Below are positions 1 to 10,675 of a DNA stretch of 64,000 nucleotides, one piece after another. Location: NCBI RefSeq assembly GCF_900453205.1, contig NZ_UGQU01000004.1, positions 1 through 64,000 on the forward strand, given 5' to 3'. Made by a program: the position numbers and the translations under genes. Each line of letters opens with the position of its first letter. Positions within the stretch are counted from its first letter, which is position 1. Below the pieces are notes generated by a model, which was given only the letters and a program-made list of their open reading frames with translations, did no database searches and was not told where the DNA came from. The DNA is from Moraxella lacunata. Lineage in GTDB: Bacteria; Pseudomonadota; Gammaproteobacteria; Pseudomonadales; Moraxellaceae.

Positions 1-42
1 ACAAGGTAGCCGTAGGGAACCTGCGGCTGGATCACCTCCTTA
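1..42 (+). rRNA. rrs: 16S rRNA, 3' end only
   Basis: The window opens inside the last helix region of 16S rRNA and runs to the anti-Shine-Dalgarno end (GGATCACCTCCTTA, finishing about base 42). Only the 3' terminus is present; the rest lies upstream. It is followed by the usual Ile and Ala tRNAs, so this is one rRNA operon read on the plus strand. Confidence 0.97.
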
Positions 43-102
43 ACGAATTATCTGATTAGCAAGAATTCACAACAAGTTGTTCTTAGTAAAGTAAGTTAAA
101 TT

Positions 103-179
103 GGGTCTATAGCTCAGTTGTTAGAGCACCGCCTTGATAAGGCGGGGGTCATAAGTTCAAGTCTTATTAGACCCCACCA
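103..179 (+). tRNA. ileT: tRNA-Ile (GAT anticodon)
   Basis: A cloverleaf can be drawn: acceptor GGGTCTA/TAGACCC, anticodon stem CCGCC/GGCGG with loop TTGATAA (anticodon GAT), T arm ATAAG/CTTAT with loop TTCAAGT. Two features are odd. The D loop reads AGTTGTTA, one G short of the usual AGTTGGTTA, so one of the conserved G18/G19 pair is missing. An extra C also lies between the acceptor strand and ACCA at 175. The gene is in the normal 16S-23S spacer place. Confidence 0.93.
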
Positions 180-186
180 TACTTTT

Positions 187-262
187 GGGGTTATAGCTCA
201 GTTGGTAGAGCGCCTGCCTTGCACGCAGGAGGTCAGGAGTTCGACTCTCCTTAACTCCACCA
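187..262 (+). tRNA. alaT: tRNA-Ala (TGC anticodon)
   Basis: Standard 76-nt cloverleaf with acceptor GGGGTTA/TAACTCC, D loop with GG, anticodon loop containing TGC, T arm AGGAG/CTCCT with TTCGACT loop, and encoded CCA at 260-262. It follows tRNA-Ile by 7 bases in the 16S-23S spacer. From here to the 23S start (263-541) the spacer is AT-rich and I recognise no further gene in it. Confidence 0.97.
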
Positions 263-541
263 CTTACAATAAATTAGAACTAAGCAATCAAATTAAACAG
301 CATACAATTAGATTTCTTAATTCTACTTTATGTAGATAACTTACAATTAACTGATGAAGTTAATTACATTATTTAACAACGTAACTATGAGTCTGGGTTA
401 ATTATTTAATTCCAACAAATAATTAACCATGGTGTTTGTACCCAATACAAACACCTAAAGTAAAGAGAACTGAATCAAGCGTAAACATAGGTGAATCGTT
501 ACACATTACCCTTATGACACCAAGACTACTTGGGGTTGTAT

Positions 542-3401
<2,860 letters not shown>

Positions 3402-3539
3402 ACAACACCCAAGTGGTTTAAATCACTTTAAGTGTTGTATTGTAAAGTGTAATGATAACCTTAATCTTGATTTAGTAAAAACTTTAAAAAATGAAATTAA
3501 AATAAAACAGACTCATAACAGCGTTGTTAATCCTTTTAC

Positions 3540-3652
3540 GCTGACGACAATAGCAAGATGGAACCACCTGATCCCTTCCCGAACTCAGAAGTGAAACGTC
3601 TTAGCGCCGATGGTAGTGTGGTTCGCCCATGTGAGAGTAGGTCATCGTCAGC
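3540..3652 (+). rRNA. rrf: 5S rRNA
   Basis: Terminal helix GCTGACGA / TCGTCAGC closes the molecule, and the internal stretch CCCGAACTCAGAAGTGAAAC is the universal 5S signature. Length about 113 nt. It is the last gene of the rRNA operon. Confidence 0.96.
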
Positions 3653-3663
3653 ACCTTATTTAG

Positions 3664-3700
3664 CCCCCTCTGTCGGATGATGGAGGGGGTTTTGGTTTTT
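3664..3700 (+). terminator. rRNA operon terminator
   Basis: Intrinsic terminator 12 bases after 5S: stem CCCCCTC (3664-3670) with GAGGGGG (3683-3689), then TTTTGGTTTTT. It ends the rrn transcript before the next gene. Confidence 0.88.
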
Positions 3701-3789
3701 AAAATCCTTGAATTTGTGTATAATAGCTTGACTTAACTTTACTTATAATTATTTATGTGAGTAACTTGCTTGTGCGTAGGGTGATATTA

Positions 3790-3912
3790 ATGGGTGGGCA
3801 AAAGGCGTTTACGTTGATTGAGTTAATGGTGGTCGTGGTTGTGATTGGTGTGATTGGTATGATTGCTTATCCTAGTGTGATGCGGGTTTTGCGGGGGATG
3901 GAAGATGATCGA
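3790..3912 (+). CDS. prepilin-like N-terminal fragment (40 aa)
   Basis: The frame encodes a class III (type IV prepilin) signal: a short leader GGQKA, then FTLIELMVVVVIG with the conserved Glu at +5, and a hydrophobic helix ending IAYPSVMRVLRGMEDDR before TGA. An upstream in-frame GTG at 3757 or 3781 could lengthen the leader. No globular pilin domain follows; the frame stops inside the start of the next gene, overlapping it by 8 bases. It is either a remnant of a minor pseudopilin gene or a deliberately short leader peptide. A TATAAT hexamer lies at 3719-3724. Function unknown. Confidence 0.5.
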
Positions 3913-4717
3913 TGAACGAAAAAATAAATATCTGATTATCGGACAGGGCGACATCGGTAAGGAAGTTGCCGAAATGTTATCCCATGTAGGGCATGATGTG
4001 GCGGGGTTAGCACGCACTGCCAAGAGTTATGATAAGCCTATTCGATTTTGGCAACAAGACGCAAGAACGCTCACTCAAGATGAACTTGCTCCATTTAGCC
4101 ATATCGCCATTATCATCACACCAAACCGTGAGATGACCGATAGAGTACAAGCCTATCGTGAGAGTTATTTGGCAGTGTGTGAGCATATCGCAGGACTTAA
4201 TCTGCCAAACCTCCATCGTGTGCTATTTGTCTCGTCTACATCTGTATATGGCGAGAATGCAGGCGAATGGGTGGATATCGATACGCCAACACACCCCAGT
4301 ACGGATACTGCCTGTGTGTTATTACAAGCTGAGCAAGTGTTACAGCATACCTTTGGCGAGCGGTGTGCGATAGTCAGACCGTCTGGTATTTACCACAGTG
4401 AGAGTGTGCGGATGAACCGTCTTGCTCAGTCTGCCCATATCAATGGCGTGCCGTCCGCCCATTATACCAATCGCATTCATCGTGATGATTTGATACAAGT
4501 GATTTGTCAGGTATTAACTCTGAGTGCCGTCAAGCCTGTGTATTTGGTAAGTGATTGTAAGCCTGTTACCAGTCTTGAAGTGATAAACTTTTTGTGTCAA
4601 AAATATGAGTATCTCCCGCCAAAGATTATTCACACTACGCCCACGGGCAAACGCATTCGGGGTAATGTGGATGATTGGCTTGTCTTTAAGGATTATCAGA
4701 TGGGTTATGGGTGTTAG
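3905..4717 (+). CDS. SDR-family NAD(P)-dependent epimerase/reductase (YeeZ-like)
   Basis: A 270-residue protein beginning with a Rossmann nucleotide-binding motif, GQGDIG (G13-x-G15-x-x-G18), followed by features of the extended short-chain dehydrogenase family: LFVSSTSVYGE around residue 105 and a downstream RPSGIYH segment. This matches the YeeZ group of predicted NAD(P)-binding sugar-epimerase-like proteins, cytosolic and of unknown substrate. The start ATG overlaps the prepilin-like fragment by 8 bases, suggesting coupled translation. A bidirectional terminator follows. The family assignment is firm; the reaction is unknown. Confidence 0.82.
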   Translation: MIDERKNKYLIIGQGDIGKEVAEMLSHVGHDVAGLARTAKSYDKPIRFWQQDARTLTQDELAPFSHIAIIITPNREMTDRVQAYRESYLAVCEHIAGLNLPNLHRVLFVSSTSVYGENAGEWVDIDTPTHPSTDTACVLLQAEQVLQHTFGERCAIVRPSGIYHSESVRMNRLAQSAHINGVPSAHYTNRIHRDDLIQVICQVLTLSAVKPVYLVSDCKPVTSLEVINFLCQKYEYLPPKIIHTTPTGKRIRGNVDDWLVFKDYQMGYGC

Positions 4718-4735
4718 TTAATTGATGGGATGTAT

Positions 4736-4766
4736 AAAAAGGAGTGAATGTTATCACTCCTTTTTT
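4736..4766. terminator. bidirectional terminator
   Basis: Stem GGAGTGA (4741-4747) / TCACTCC (4754-4760) with a 6-base loop, preceded by AAAAA and followed by TTTTTT. It serves the plus-strand SDR gene and the convergent minus-strand transglycosylase gene. Confidence 0.85.
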
Positions 4767-4780
4767 GTGGTTCTATAATA

Positions 4781-6241
4781 TCAATGGCTATTAACAGGCA
4801 CTAAGCTCGTCGTCCCATCAGAATTTTGTATGCGACGATAAACGACACCGCCATGAGAAACATTACCATAAGAACTTTGACTAACCGACCCCCGAGAGAT
4901 ACTAAATGATGAGTTTGGGCTTTGGGGCAGGTTTAGGCTGTCTTGGCGGATTTGTACTGTGCCTGTTTGATTGCCGTAATTCACACTTTGTGCGGGGCTG
5001 GACACGGGCGGATGGGTTGGGCTGACATTGCCAGTATTGCCCATGATGAGACGATAGAACTTTTGTCCTGCACGTCCGTCAGTAGGCACGCCCATTTTAC
5101 GCTGATAATCCCTGATGGCAATGCGAGTGTTGTCACCGATAATGCCATCAACGTTGCCAATGTTATAGCCGTTATTAATGAGTGCTTGCTGAATTTCTTT
5201 GGCTTCGCGACGACTGATGCCAGGGTCATCGGTCGGCCAAGGGGTGGCAAAATTAACATTGGTGTCGTTATTTTCAATCAAGGTAGAAAGATGAGCGATG
5301 GCAAGGGCATAGCTTTCAGAAGCATTATAAGAATAGAACGTATCAAAGTTCTTACCCACTAAGAAAGCTGGTCCTTGTCGCCCAGCAGGTAGCAGTAGTC
5401 CTGCTGATGCCATGTTGTTCGGTAGGGGACGACCGTCAGGTAGGGTAATACCCATGTTTTGCCAATGACTGATGGATTTTTTGTTGGTGCGACCACTTGA
5501 CCCTGAATAGCCATTTAGTTTGACTTCATAACCCCAAGGCTCGCCAGAGCGATAGCCTTTTTTGGCAAGAAAGTTGGCAGTGCTTGCCAAAGCGTCCGCC
5601 TTGGAATTGACAAGGTCTTTGCGTCCGTCATTATCAAAATCTACCGCCAATTCCAAAAAGGTACTCGGCATGAACTGAGTCTGACCAAATGCTCCTGCCC
5701 ATGAGCCTGTCATGTCCTGTGGGCGAATGTCGCCATTTTGGACGATGCGTAAGGCACTGGCATATTCGCCACGAAAATATGATTGGCGACGGTCAAAGCA
5801 AGACAGCGTGGCAAGGCTGGTAAACAAATCCTTTTTGCCAAGGGTCTGCCCAAAATTACTCTCAACACCCCACACGCCAAGCACATGTTCGGGCTTGACC
5901 CCGTAGCGGTTTTCAATGCGTCTTAGTACGTCCGCCATCTCCTGTTTGGCACGCAGACCATCCGCCACACGCTCGCTATCAACCAGTGAGGCGTGATAAT
6001 CCCATGCGTCTTTTTTGAATTCAGGCTGATAGTTGAGTGAGCGAATCACCGTTGGGTCAGGGCTACTCGGTCGGTACTGCTCAAAGGTGCTGGCGACACC
6101 ACGAAAGTTACTGCTGTTTTTTAGGGTGTTTAGACATTGGTCAAAATGGCTTTGGGATAGGGTGGGTAGGTCATTGGCATGGACAGTGCTGATGGTTGTC
6201 AAAGCAATAATGCTAAGTGCTAGGGGTTTAAAATAGGTCAT
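4781..6241 (-). CDS. mltB: MltB-type lytic murein transglycosylase with peptidoglycan-binding domain
   Basis: Cleaves the glycan strand between MurNAc and GlcNAc, forming 1,6-anhydroMurNAc. From the chosen start the protein is 486 aa: signal peptide (MTYFKPLALSIIALTTISTVHA), an SLT2/MltB catalytic domain with the Glu in GVWGVESNFG (about residue 125) and the family segment WAGAFGQTQFMPSTF, then a PG_binding_1 domain (about 342-400) with GYNIGNVDGIIGDNTR, and a Ser/Asn-rich tail. An upstream ATG at 6316 would put 25 residues before a perfect signal peptide, so 6241 is preferred. There is no lipobox, so it is probably a soluble periplasmic form. Which Mlt subtype it is remains uncertain. Confidence 0.88.
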   Translation of the reverse strand: MTYFKPLALSIIALTTISTVHANDLPTLSQSHFDQCLNTLKNSSNFRGVASTFEQYRPSSPDPTVIRSLNYQPEFKKDAWDYHASLVDSERVADGLRAKQEMADVLRRIENRYGVKPEHVLGVWGVESNFGQTLGKKDLFTSLATLSCFDRRQSYFRGEYASALRIVQNGDIRPQDMTGSWAGAFGQTQFMPSTFLELAVDFDNDGRKDLVNSKADALASTANFLAKKGYRSGEPWGYEVKLNGYSGSSGRTNKKSISHWQNMGITLPDGRPLPNNMASAGLLLPAGRQGPAFLVGKNFDTFYSYNASESYALAIAHLSTLIENNDTNVNFATPWPTDDPGISRREAKEIQQALINNGYNIGNVDGIIGDNTRIAIRDYQRKMGVPTDGRAGQKFYRLIMGNTGNVSPTHPPVSSPAQSVNYGNQTGTVQIRQDSLNLPQSPNSSFSISRGSVSQSSYGNVSHGGVVYRRIQNSDGTTSLVPVNSH

Positions 6242-6278
6242 AGGAGTATCCGATAAATTTTGGGTTTGGAAGTTATTA

Positions 6279-6541
6279 GGGCGTGTTGAGCATTGATAGA
6301 ATTTTTTTAAAATCAAGATGAAAATTTGACAATCTTAATCAATTTTTGCATGAAAATGGCTATCCGACCACTTAATCGTGTAAATTTTCAAGATTTTACC
6401 TTAATTTCTTTAAATTAAGTGGTCGAATTGTTTTTCATCGTCAAAATCCTTGTTGATATTTCAATATCAACTGCGGACTTTTCCTTGAAAAAATGGGTGA
6501 TTTTTCATTTTTCATTGTAAATACCGAAATTCAACACGCCT
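6279..6541 (+). repeat. MITE-like element, copy A (long form)
   Basis: Begins GGGCGTGTTGAGCATTGATAG and ends AAATTCAACACGCC. The left end is flanked by TA; the right end is slightly decayed. It shares ATTTTTGCATGAAAA, CCTTGAAAAA and TTTTTCATTGTAAATACC with copies C, E and F in this window, and contains a nested inverted-repeat element at 6365-6425. Non-coding. Confidence 0.85.
6365..6425. repeat. nested inverted-repeat element inside copy A
   Basis: CGACCACTTAAT (6365-6376) and ATTAAGTGGTCG (6414-6425) form a perfect 12-bp inverted repeat around an AT-rich centre. The same module is in copy E (58188-58247) and is absent at the same point of copies C and F. Confidence 0.8.
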
Positions 6542-6770
6542 CAGACATCTTTATGAGATAAACTAAAATAAACCCTTGTACTTATAAATACTGGGGTTGA
6601 AATTTTAAAAAATCCGCAAAAATTGGGGTTTGAAAAGAAATCTATTTTAAAAAACAAATATAATACGACATTAGCCTATCATAACCGATTTTGTCATGAT
6701 AAAAAAGTGTTTTTTGGTAACTGGGATTACTTACTCTTTGTGGTTTATTTTTATGTTGAAAAATATCGCC

Positions 6771-6812
6771 ATTTTGTGATTTTCATTACATATACCAAAG
6801 GTAGGCAAGCCC
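6771..6812 (+). repeat. MITE right-end remnant
   Basis: TTTTCATTACATATACCAAAGGTAGGCAAGCCC followed by TA matches the right end of the B/E-type elements with a few substitutions. No left end is visible, so it is a decayed fragment. The rest of 6542-6841 is AT-rich; I see no credible gene there. Confidence 0.55.
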
Positions 6813-6841
6813 TAAAAATTAATCATCAATGGGTGATACCC

Positions 6842-7303
6842 TTAAGATGACTTGTCCAAAAACTCATCGCCTGTTACCACAAGCTCTTCATGTTGCACAG
6901 TGCCGCTGATCGTTTTGCTGATATTTCGGCTGTATTTGTGTAGGTTGATCTCTTCGGCGACATGAGTCTCTTTGCTTAGCTTTGCTACTTCTTTGCTGAT
7001 TAAAATCTCCACAGGCTCGCTCATGGGCGTGCCATTGATGAGTACAGCGGCAGGCGTGTCATCATCTGCCATGGCTGTATCTGCCAGTGCCATTAAATTA
7101 TCATTAACAATCCGAATGCTAAGATACTCTTCGGTCAGCTCCACAGGGACATTGACCGTCTTGGTGCGGACGACTTTTTCAAGGATAACTTTGCCTACTT
7201 GCATTTTTTGGGTATCAACAACCAACCGCTCAGCAAGTAACTCTAGGGTTTGTGGATTATCAAATGTGGTGACGTCATCACGCTTATCTTTAGGGTTTGA
7301 CAT
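6842..7303 (-). CDS. DUF2382 (YsnF/AvaK) domain protein
   Basis: A 153-residue charged, soluble protein. Its core (LELLAERLVVDTQKMQVGKVILEKVVRTKT, then a second half with EEINLHKYSRNISKTISGTVQHEELVV) has the two-part pattern of the DUF2382/YsnF family, named after a Bacillus general-stress protein. There is no signal peptide or membrane segment. It lies 216 bases downstream of, and on the same strand as, a larger DUF2382 gene and is probably a diverged paralogue of its C-terminal half. The biochemical role is unknown. Confidence 0.75.
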   Translation of the reverse strand: MSNPKDKRDDVTTFDNPQTLELLAERLVVDTQKMQVGKVILEKVVRTKTVNVPVELTEEYLSIRIVNDNLMALADTAMADDDTPAAVLINGTPMSEPVEILISKEVAKLSKETHVAEEINLHKYSRNISKTISGTVQHEELVVTGDEFLDKSS

Positions 7304-7519
7304 ACATTGTCCTTAATTTTAACGAGTTTGTAGATTTTTAAGTTTTGGTTTAAAAGTTGAAAATTGGGCATGGCGGTTATTCTAATACATGTCAATTTAG
7401 CAAAGATAAATTTAAAAAATTCATTGAGTAAACATGAATCTAACCATCAAAACACCAATCAATAACGCCAAAACCCAAAAAAGCCAGAGCATTGCCCTGA
7501 CTTTTTGGTGGTGGTCGGG

Positions 7520-8368
7520 TTACAGACCACGAGCACGGCGAACTTCATCGGCGGTAATGCCTTCATAGTTAATCACGTTGCCTTCACGATCAACTATGTT
7601 ACCTAGGTCGTCCACGTTTAGCTCTTCACGCTGAATGGTTTCCAAAATGGTCTCGGTGCGAGTGCCAGTGGTCTTGCCTAGCGTTACTTCTTCGGTAACA
7701 AAGGTGTCTTTGCTCACATTAGCACGCTCTGCTTCTAGCTCAACGCTTACGGTGGCAACCCCAGCATCATCACCGATACGGCGGTCAGTTGGGCGGTTTA
7801 CGGCAGTACGCTCAATGTGGGCGTGCTCTTCTTGTAGTTCAACTTCAACACGTTGCTCTTCGCTCACCACACGCTTGCCGATACTTGCCACGCCAGAGAC
7901 GATGCGGTCTTTGTTCACAGACAGACGCTCTTCGAGCAACTCTAGAGTGTTGGGTGCGGTGTAGTGGTTTTCGGTCAGCTCAACACGGCTCTCAGCAGGC
8001 AGTGTCTCGGCAGCGAAGAACTCACGGTCTTTGGCATATTGTTCTTGGTAGTTATAGACATAATCACGGTCGTAAGCTTCCATAACTTCTGCTTGGTCTT
8101 TGGTTAGGCTGTCAAAGTACACATCATCGCCAACAATGCGAGATAGACCTGCTGGGATAAGCACTTCTTTTGAGCTGAACCAACCACCGACATCAACGAT
8201 AAGATAACGCACACGTCCTGTTTCTACCTCTACAAGGGCATCTTCTACTTTACCGATTTTCTCTTCGCCAAGGCCATAAGCGGTTTTCCCTGCTGGGTTG
8301 TAGTAGTCTGCACCCAATACTTCACGCTCGGTGGCTTCGATGTCTTGTAAACGAACTAAACGGCTCAT
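7520..8368 (-). CDS. PRC-barrel plus DUF2382 stress-associated protein
   Basis: 282 residues in two parts. The N-terminal part (about 20-90, KIGKVEDALVEVETGRVRYLIVDVGGWFSSKEVLIP) is a PRC-barrel-like beta domain. The C-terminal part (about 145-265, LELLEERLSVNKDRIVSGVASIGKRVV ... EEVTLGKTTGTRTETILETIQREELNV) is DUF2382. This architecture is common in YsnF-type proteins linked to desiccation and general stress, but no enzymatic activity is established. It is acidic and soluble. The start ATG follows AGGAGAA on the minus strand. It is tandem with a shorter DUF2382 gene downstream. Confidence 0.85.
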   Translation of the reverse strand: MSRLVRLQDIEATEREVLGADYYNPAGKTAYGLGEEKIGKVEDALVEVETGRVRYLIVDVGGWFSSKEVLIPAGLSRIVGDDVYFDSLTKDQAEVMEAYDRDYVYNYQEQYAKDREFFAAETLPAESRVELTENHYTAPNTLELLEERLSVNKDRIVSGVASIGKRVVSEEQRVEVELQEEHAHIERTAVNRPTDRRIGDDAGVATVSVELEAERANVSKDTFVTEEVTLGKTTGTRTETILETIQREELNVDDLGNIVDREGNVINYEGITADEVRRARGL

Positions 8369-8728
8369 ATATTTCTCCTAAGTGATATCAATAAATGCCT
8401 TATGGCAACTTACAAGTGCTTCATGTGCTTGACTTGATGAGTGTATTGTAGGGATGTTTTGACATGAAAAATAGGATAAGTTGGTAAAAAATAGGGGTTT
8501 TTCACGTGTGTTTGGTTCGCCAAATGTAAGACTTAGTAACTTCATGTAAACTGTGAAAAATTGTGTTGTCTTGTGTTATGGCTGGGTAATTTTTCATCAA
8601 ATGATCATTCAATTTTCCTAAAAAATGGTAGATTATTTTTTAAATTATATTTAATAATTACATTAAATTATCTTAATATAGATGAAAACTAACATAACTT
8701 ATTGATTTTTATAAAAATAAAATAATTA
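8369..8728. other. AT-rich spacer upstream of the PRC/DUF2382 gene
   Basis: About 360 bases, increasingly AT-rich toward 8728. It should hold the minus-strand promoter for the PRC/DUF2382 gene, but no strong hexamer pair stands out. No open frame of coding character is visible. Confidence 0.4.
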
Positions 8729-8854
8729 GGGCGTGCCTGCCTTTGGTATTTGCAATGAAAAGTGAGAAAATTAGCCATTTTTCATGCAAAAATTGACTAA
8801 AATGTTAAATTTTCATCTTACTTTGTAAAAATGTTATCAATGGCAGGCACGCCC
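8729..8854 (-). repeat. MITE-like element, copy B (short form)
   Basis: Starts GGGCGTGCCTGCC and ends GGCAGGCACGCCC with TA on both sides (8727-8728 and 8855-8856). It lies in inverse orientation to copies A, C, E and F: TTTGGTATTTGCAATGAAAA is at its left side. At 126 bp it is the shortest intact copy and lacks the central hairpin modules. It sits between the DUF2382 gene and rbfA. Confidence 0.85.
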
Positions 8855-8977
8855 TAATCATATCAATAAAAACACCGATGATGAGTGCATTGACATTAAA
8901 AATCGCCAAATTGCCAAAAATCGGCTATACTAACCTCATCAATAACCACCAAAAACCAAACAACAAGAGAGAAAACC

Positions 8978-9391
8978 ATGAGCCAACGCTTACAACGCCT
9001 AGCCGACCAGATTCAGCGTACTTTGTCAGTACTTATCCGTGATGAGATTAACGACCCACGTCTGACGGGGTTTGTTACCATTTCTAGTGTTAAAGTTAGC
9101 CCTGATTTGGGTTATGCCGATGTTTATGTAACCATTTTGGAGCCGTCCAAAAACGGCGACACGGACGGTGGCATGAACATTGACGCCCATCGTGAGAGCT
9201 TAGAAGTTTTAAAAAACGCCTCGGGCTTTTTGCGTACCGAGCTGTCCGCCACCATGAAAACCCGCACCACGCCACGCCTACGTTTTCACTATGATGAAGT
9301 TACCGCTCACGGCAACCACATGATGAATCTGGTGAATGAAGCGATGAAAAAGACGGGCGAGAGTAGCTCTGATGACGTGGATAACAGCTAA
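8978..9391 (+). CDS. rbfA: 30S ribosome-binding factor A
   Basis: RbfA helps mature the 16S 5' end and the central pseudoknot of the 30S subunit, and matters for growth in the cold. The 137-residue protein shows the family opening (QRLQRLADQIQRTLSVLIRDEINDPRL) and the KH-like fold stretch VTISSVKVSPDLGYADVYVT. Its stop overlaps the truB start (TAATG), so the pair is translationally coupled. nusA and infB, which often precede rbfA, are not on its 5' side here; a MITE and stress genes are. The SD is AAGAGAG. Confidence 0.96.
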   Translation: MSQRLQRLADQIQRTLSVLIRDEINDPRLTGFVTISSVKVSPDLGYADVYVTILEPSKNGDTDGGMNIDAHRESLEVLKNASGFLRTELSATMKTRTTPRLRFHYDEVTAHGNHMMNLVNEAMKKTGESSSDDVDNS

Positions 9392-10314
9392 TGGCAAAAC
9401 AAATCGTTTCTGGGGTGCTACTCTTAGATAAGCCAAGCGGCATCAGTTCGCATTCGGCTCTTGCCCAAGCCAAACGCCTGTTTATGTCATCAGATTTTGA
9501 CAGCAAAAAAGCAGGTCATACAGGCACGCTTGACCCCATGGCGACAGGGCTTTTGCCGATTTGTTTAGGGGATGCGACCAAATTTAGCTCCTTTGGGCTA
9601 GACGCCGATAAGGGCTACACCGCCATTATCAAACTTGGCGAGCAGACCGACACAGGCGACAAAGAAGGGCAAATCATCGCCCAAAAAAATGTGCCAACCT
9701 TTGACGAGCAGGGGCTTGATGAATTGGCTTGCGATTTATTGGGCGAACAACAACAAACCCCGCCCATGTACTCCGCCCTAAAAAAAGACGGCAAAAAACT
9801 CTACGAATACGCCCGAGACGGCATTGAGATAGAGCGAGCTCCACGCCCCATTGTCATTCATCATTTGGCTTTAAATAAATTAAGCAATGATGAAATCGCC
9901 CTTGATGTCATCTGCTCCAAAGGTACTTATGTGCGAGTGCTGGGCGAGACGGTAGCCGAGCGTCTTGGCACGGTGGGGCATTTGACCGCTTTGCACCGCA
10001 CCAGTACGGGCGGATTTGACGTGGCAGGGGCGATAAGCCTTGATGATTTGGCGAATTTGTCATTTGATGAGCGATTTGGCAAGCTATTACCCGTTGATGT
10101 TCTGCTTAATCATTTACCTATTATTAAACTCACCACAGACGAAACGGCACGCATAAAAATGGGGCAACGGCTAAATATCAAAGACCGCCTTGATGATGTA
10201 CACTTTACTGATGAGACTGTACAAATTCGGCTATATCATGATGATGAGTTTGTCGGGCTTGGGCAAGTGGCGATGAGTGGGCGACTGCAACCTGTCAAAG
10301 TGGTGCAGGTCTAA
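9391..10314 (+). CDS. truB: tRNA pseudouridine-55 synthase
   Basis: Isomerises U55 in the T loop of tRNAs. The 307-residue protein has the TruB start (GVLLLDKPSGISSHSAL) and the catalytic motif GHTGTLDPMATGLLP with the nucleophile Asp48. Further conserved blocks are GYTAIIKLGEQTDTGDKEG, QTPPMYSALKKDGKKLYEYAR and CSKGTYVRVLGE. The C terminus carries a PUA-like extension. It overlaps the rbfA stop by one base. Confidence 0.96.
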   Translation: MAKQIVSGVLLLDKPSGISSHSALAQAKRLFMSSDFDSKKAGHTGTLDPMATGLLPICLGDATKFSSFGLDADKGYTAIIKLGEQTDTGDKEGQIIAQKNVPTFDEQGLDELACDLLGEQQQTPPMYSALKKDGKKLYEYARDGIEIERAPRPIVIHHLALNKLSNDEIALDVICSKGTYVRVLGETVAERLGTVGHLTALHRTSTGGFDVAGAISLDDLANLSFDERFGKLLPVDVLLNHLPIIKLTTDETARIKMGQRLNIKDRLDDVHFTDETVQIRLYHDDEFVGLGQVAMSGRLQPVKVVQV

Positions 10315-10317
10315 AAT

Positions 10318-10520
10318 ATGGCTTTGGGGGTGGTGGTAAGGTGCATACCACGCACCAAGATTTGCTATTCTCAATCTTATATCAGTAATGGATTTATCAA
10401 GAGCGAATTACAATTCGCCCTTACAACCTAAAAATTACTTAATAATCAATAATTTAAAATATTTAATTTGAGATTGAAGAAGTATTTATCAACCTAAATG
10501 GTGCGTGTTACGCACCCTAC
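10318..10520. repeat. cluster of small palindromic repeats
   Basis: This spacer carries three palindromes. GGTGC...GCACC is at 10340-10356. A reversed copy of the GGGCGAAT repeat family is at 10365-10427 (GAGCGAATTACAATTCGCCC). A hairpin GGTGCGT-GTT-ACGCACC is at 10500-10516. All have relatives elsewhere in the window (11096, 25052, 33614, 35235). They resemble REP-type repeats rather than transposons. Confidence 0.65.
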
Positions 10521-10568
10521 GCCCAAAACTGTATGGCGGGGATTTTTAATGCTTTTTTAAAATTTTTA

Positions 10569-10577
10569 TGCTATAAT
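10569..10577 (+). promoter_or_regulatory. rpsO promoter (extended -10)
   Basis: TGCTATAAT is an extended -10 element (TGnTATAAT). No clear -35 is present, as is usual for this class. Transcription would start near 10584, giving a leader of about 90 nt before rpsO. Confidence 0.55.
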
Positions 10578-10610
10578 GGCAAAATTGCCTTATCTATGGG
10601 GATAGGGCTT

Positions 10611-10657
10611 AGGCAAACCTTAGCAATGCAATGTTTGCCTGTATGTATCCGCATTGC
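10611..10657 (+). promoter_or_regulatory. candidate S15 autoregulatory pseudoknot in the rpsO leader
   Basis: AGGCAAAC (10611-10618) pairs with GTTTGCCT (10633-10640). Loop bases GCAATGC (10623-10629) can pair with GCATTGC (10651-10657) just before the SD AAGGA. That is an H-type pseudoknot beside the ribosome-binding site, the same architecture that S15 stabilises in E. coli to repress itself. The pairing is seen in the sequence; S15 binding is inferred. Confidence 0.55.
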
Positions 10658-10675
10658 GTATTTTAAGGATTAGTT

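Noticed and set aside
118-339. Open frame across the tRNA-Ile and tRNA-Ala genes
   Set aside because: It reads through two tRNA genes and has no SD or protein-like composition.
6623-6850. 75-codon plus-strand frame in the 6542-6841 spacer
   Set aside because: Phe/Tyr/Lys-rich from AT-rich DNA, overlaps a MITE remnant, and runs into the end of the convergent DUF2382 gene.
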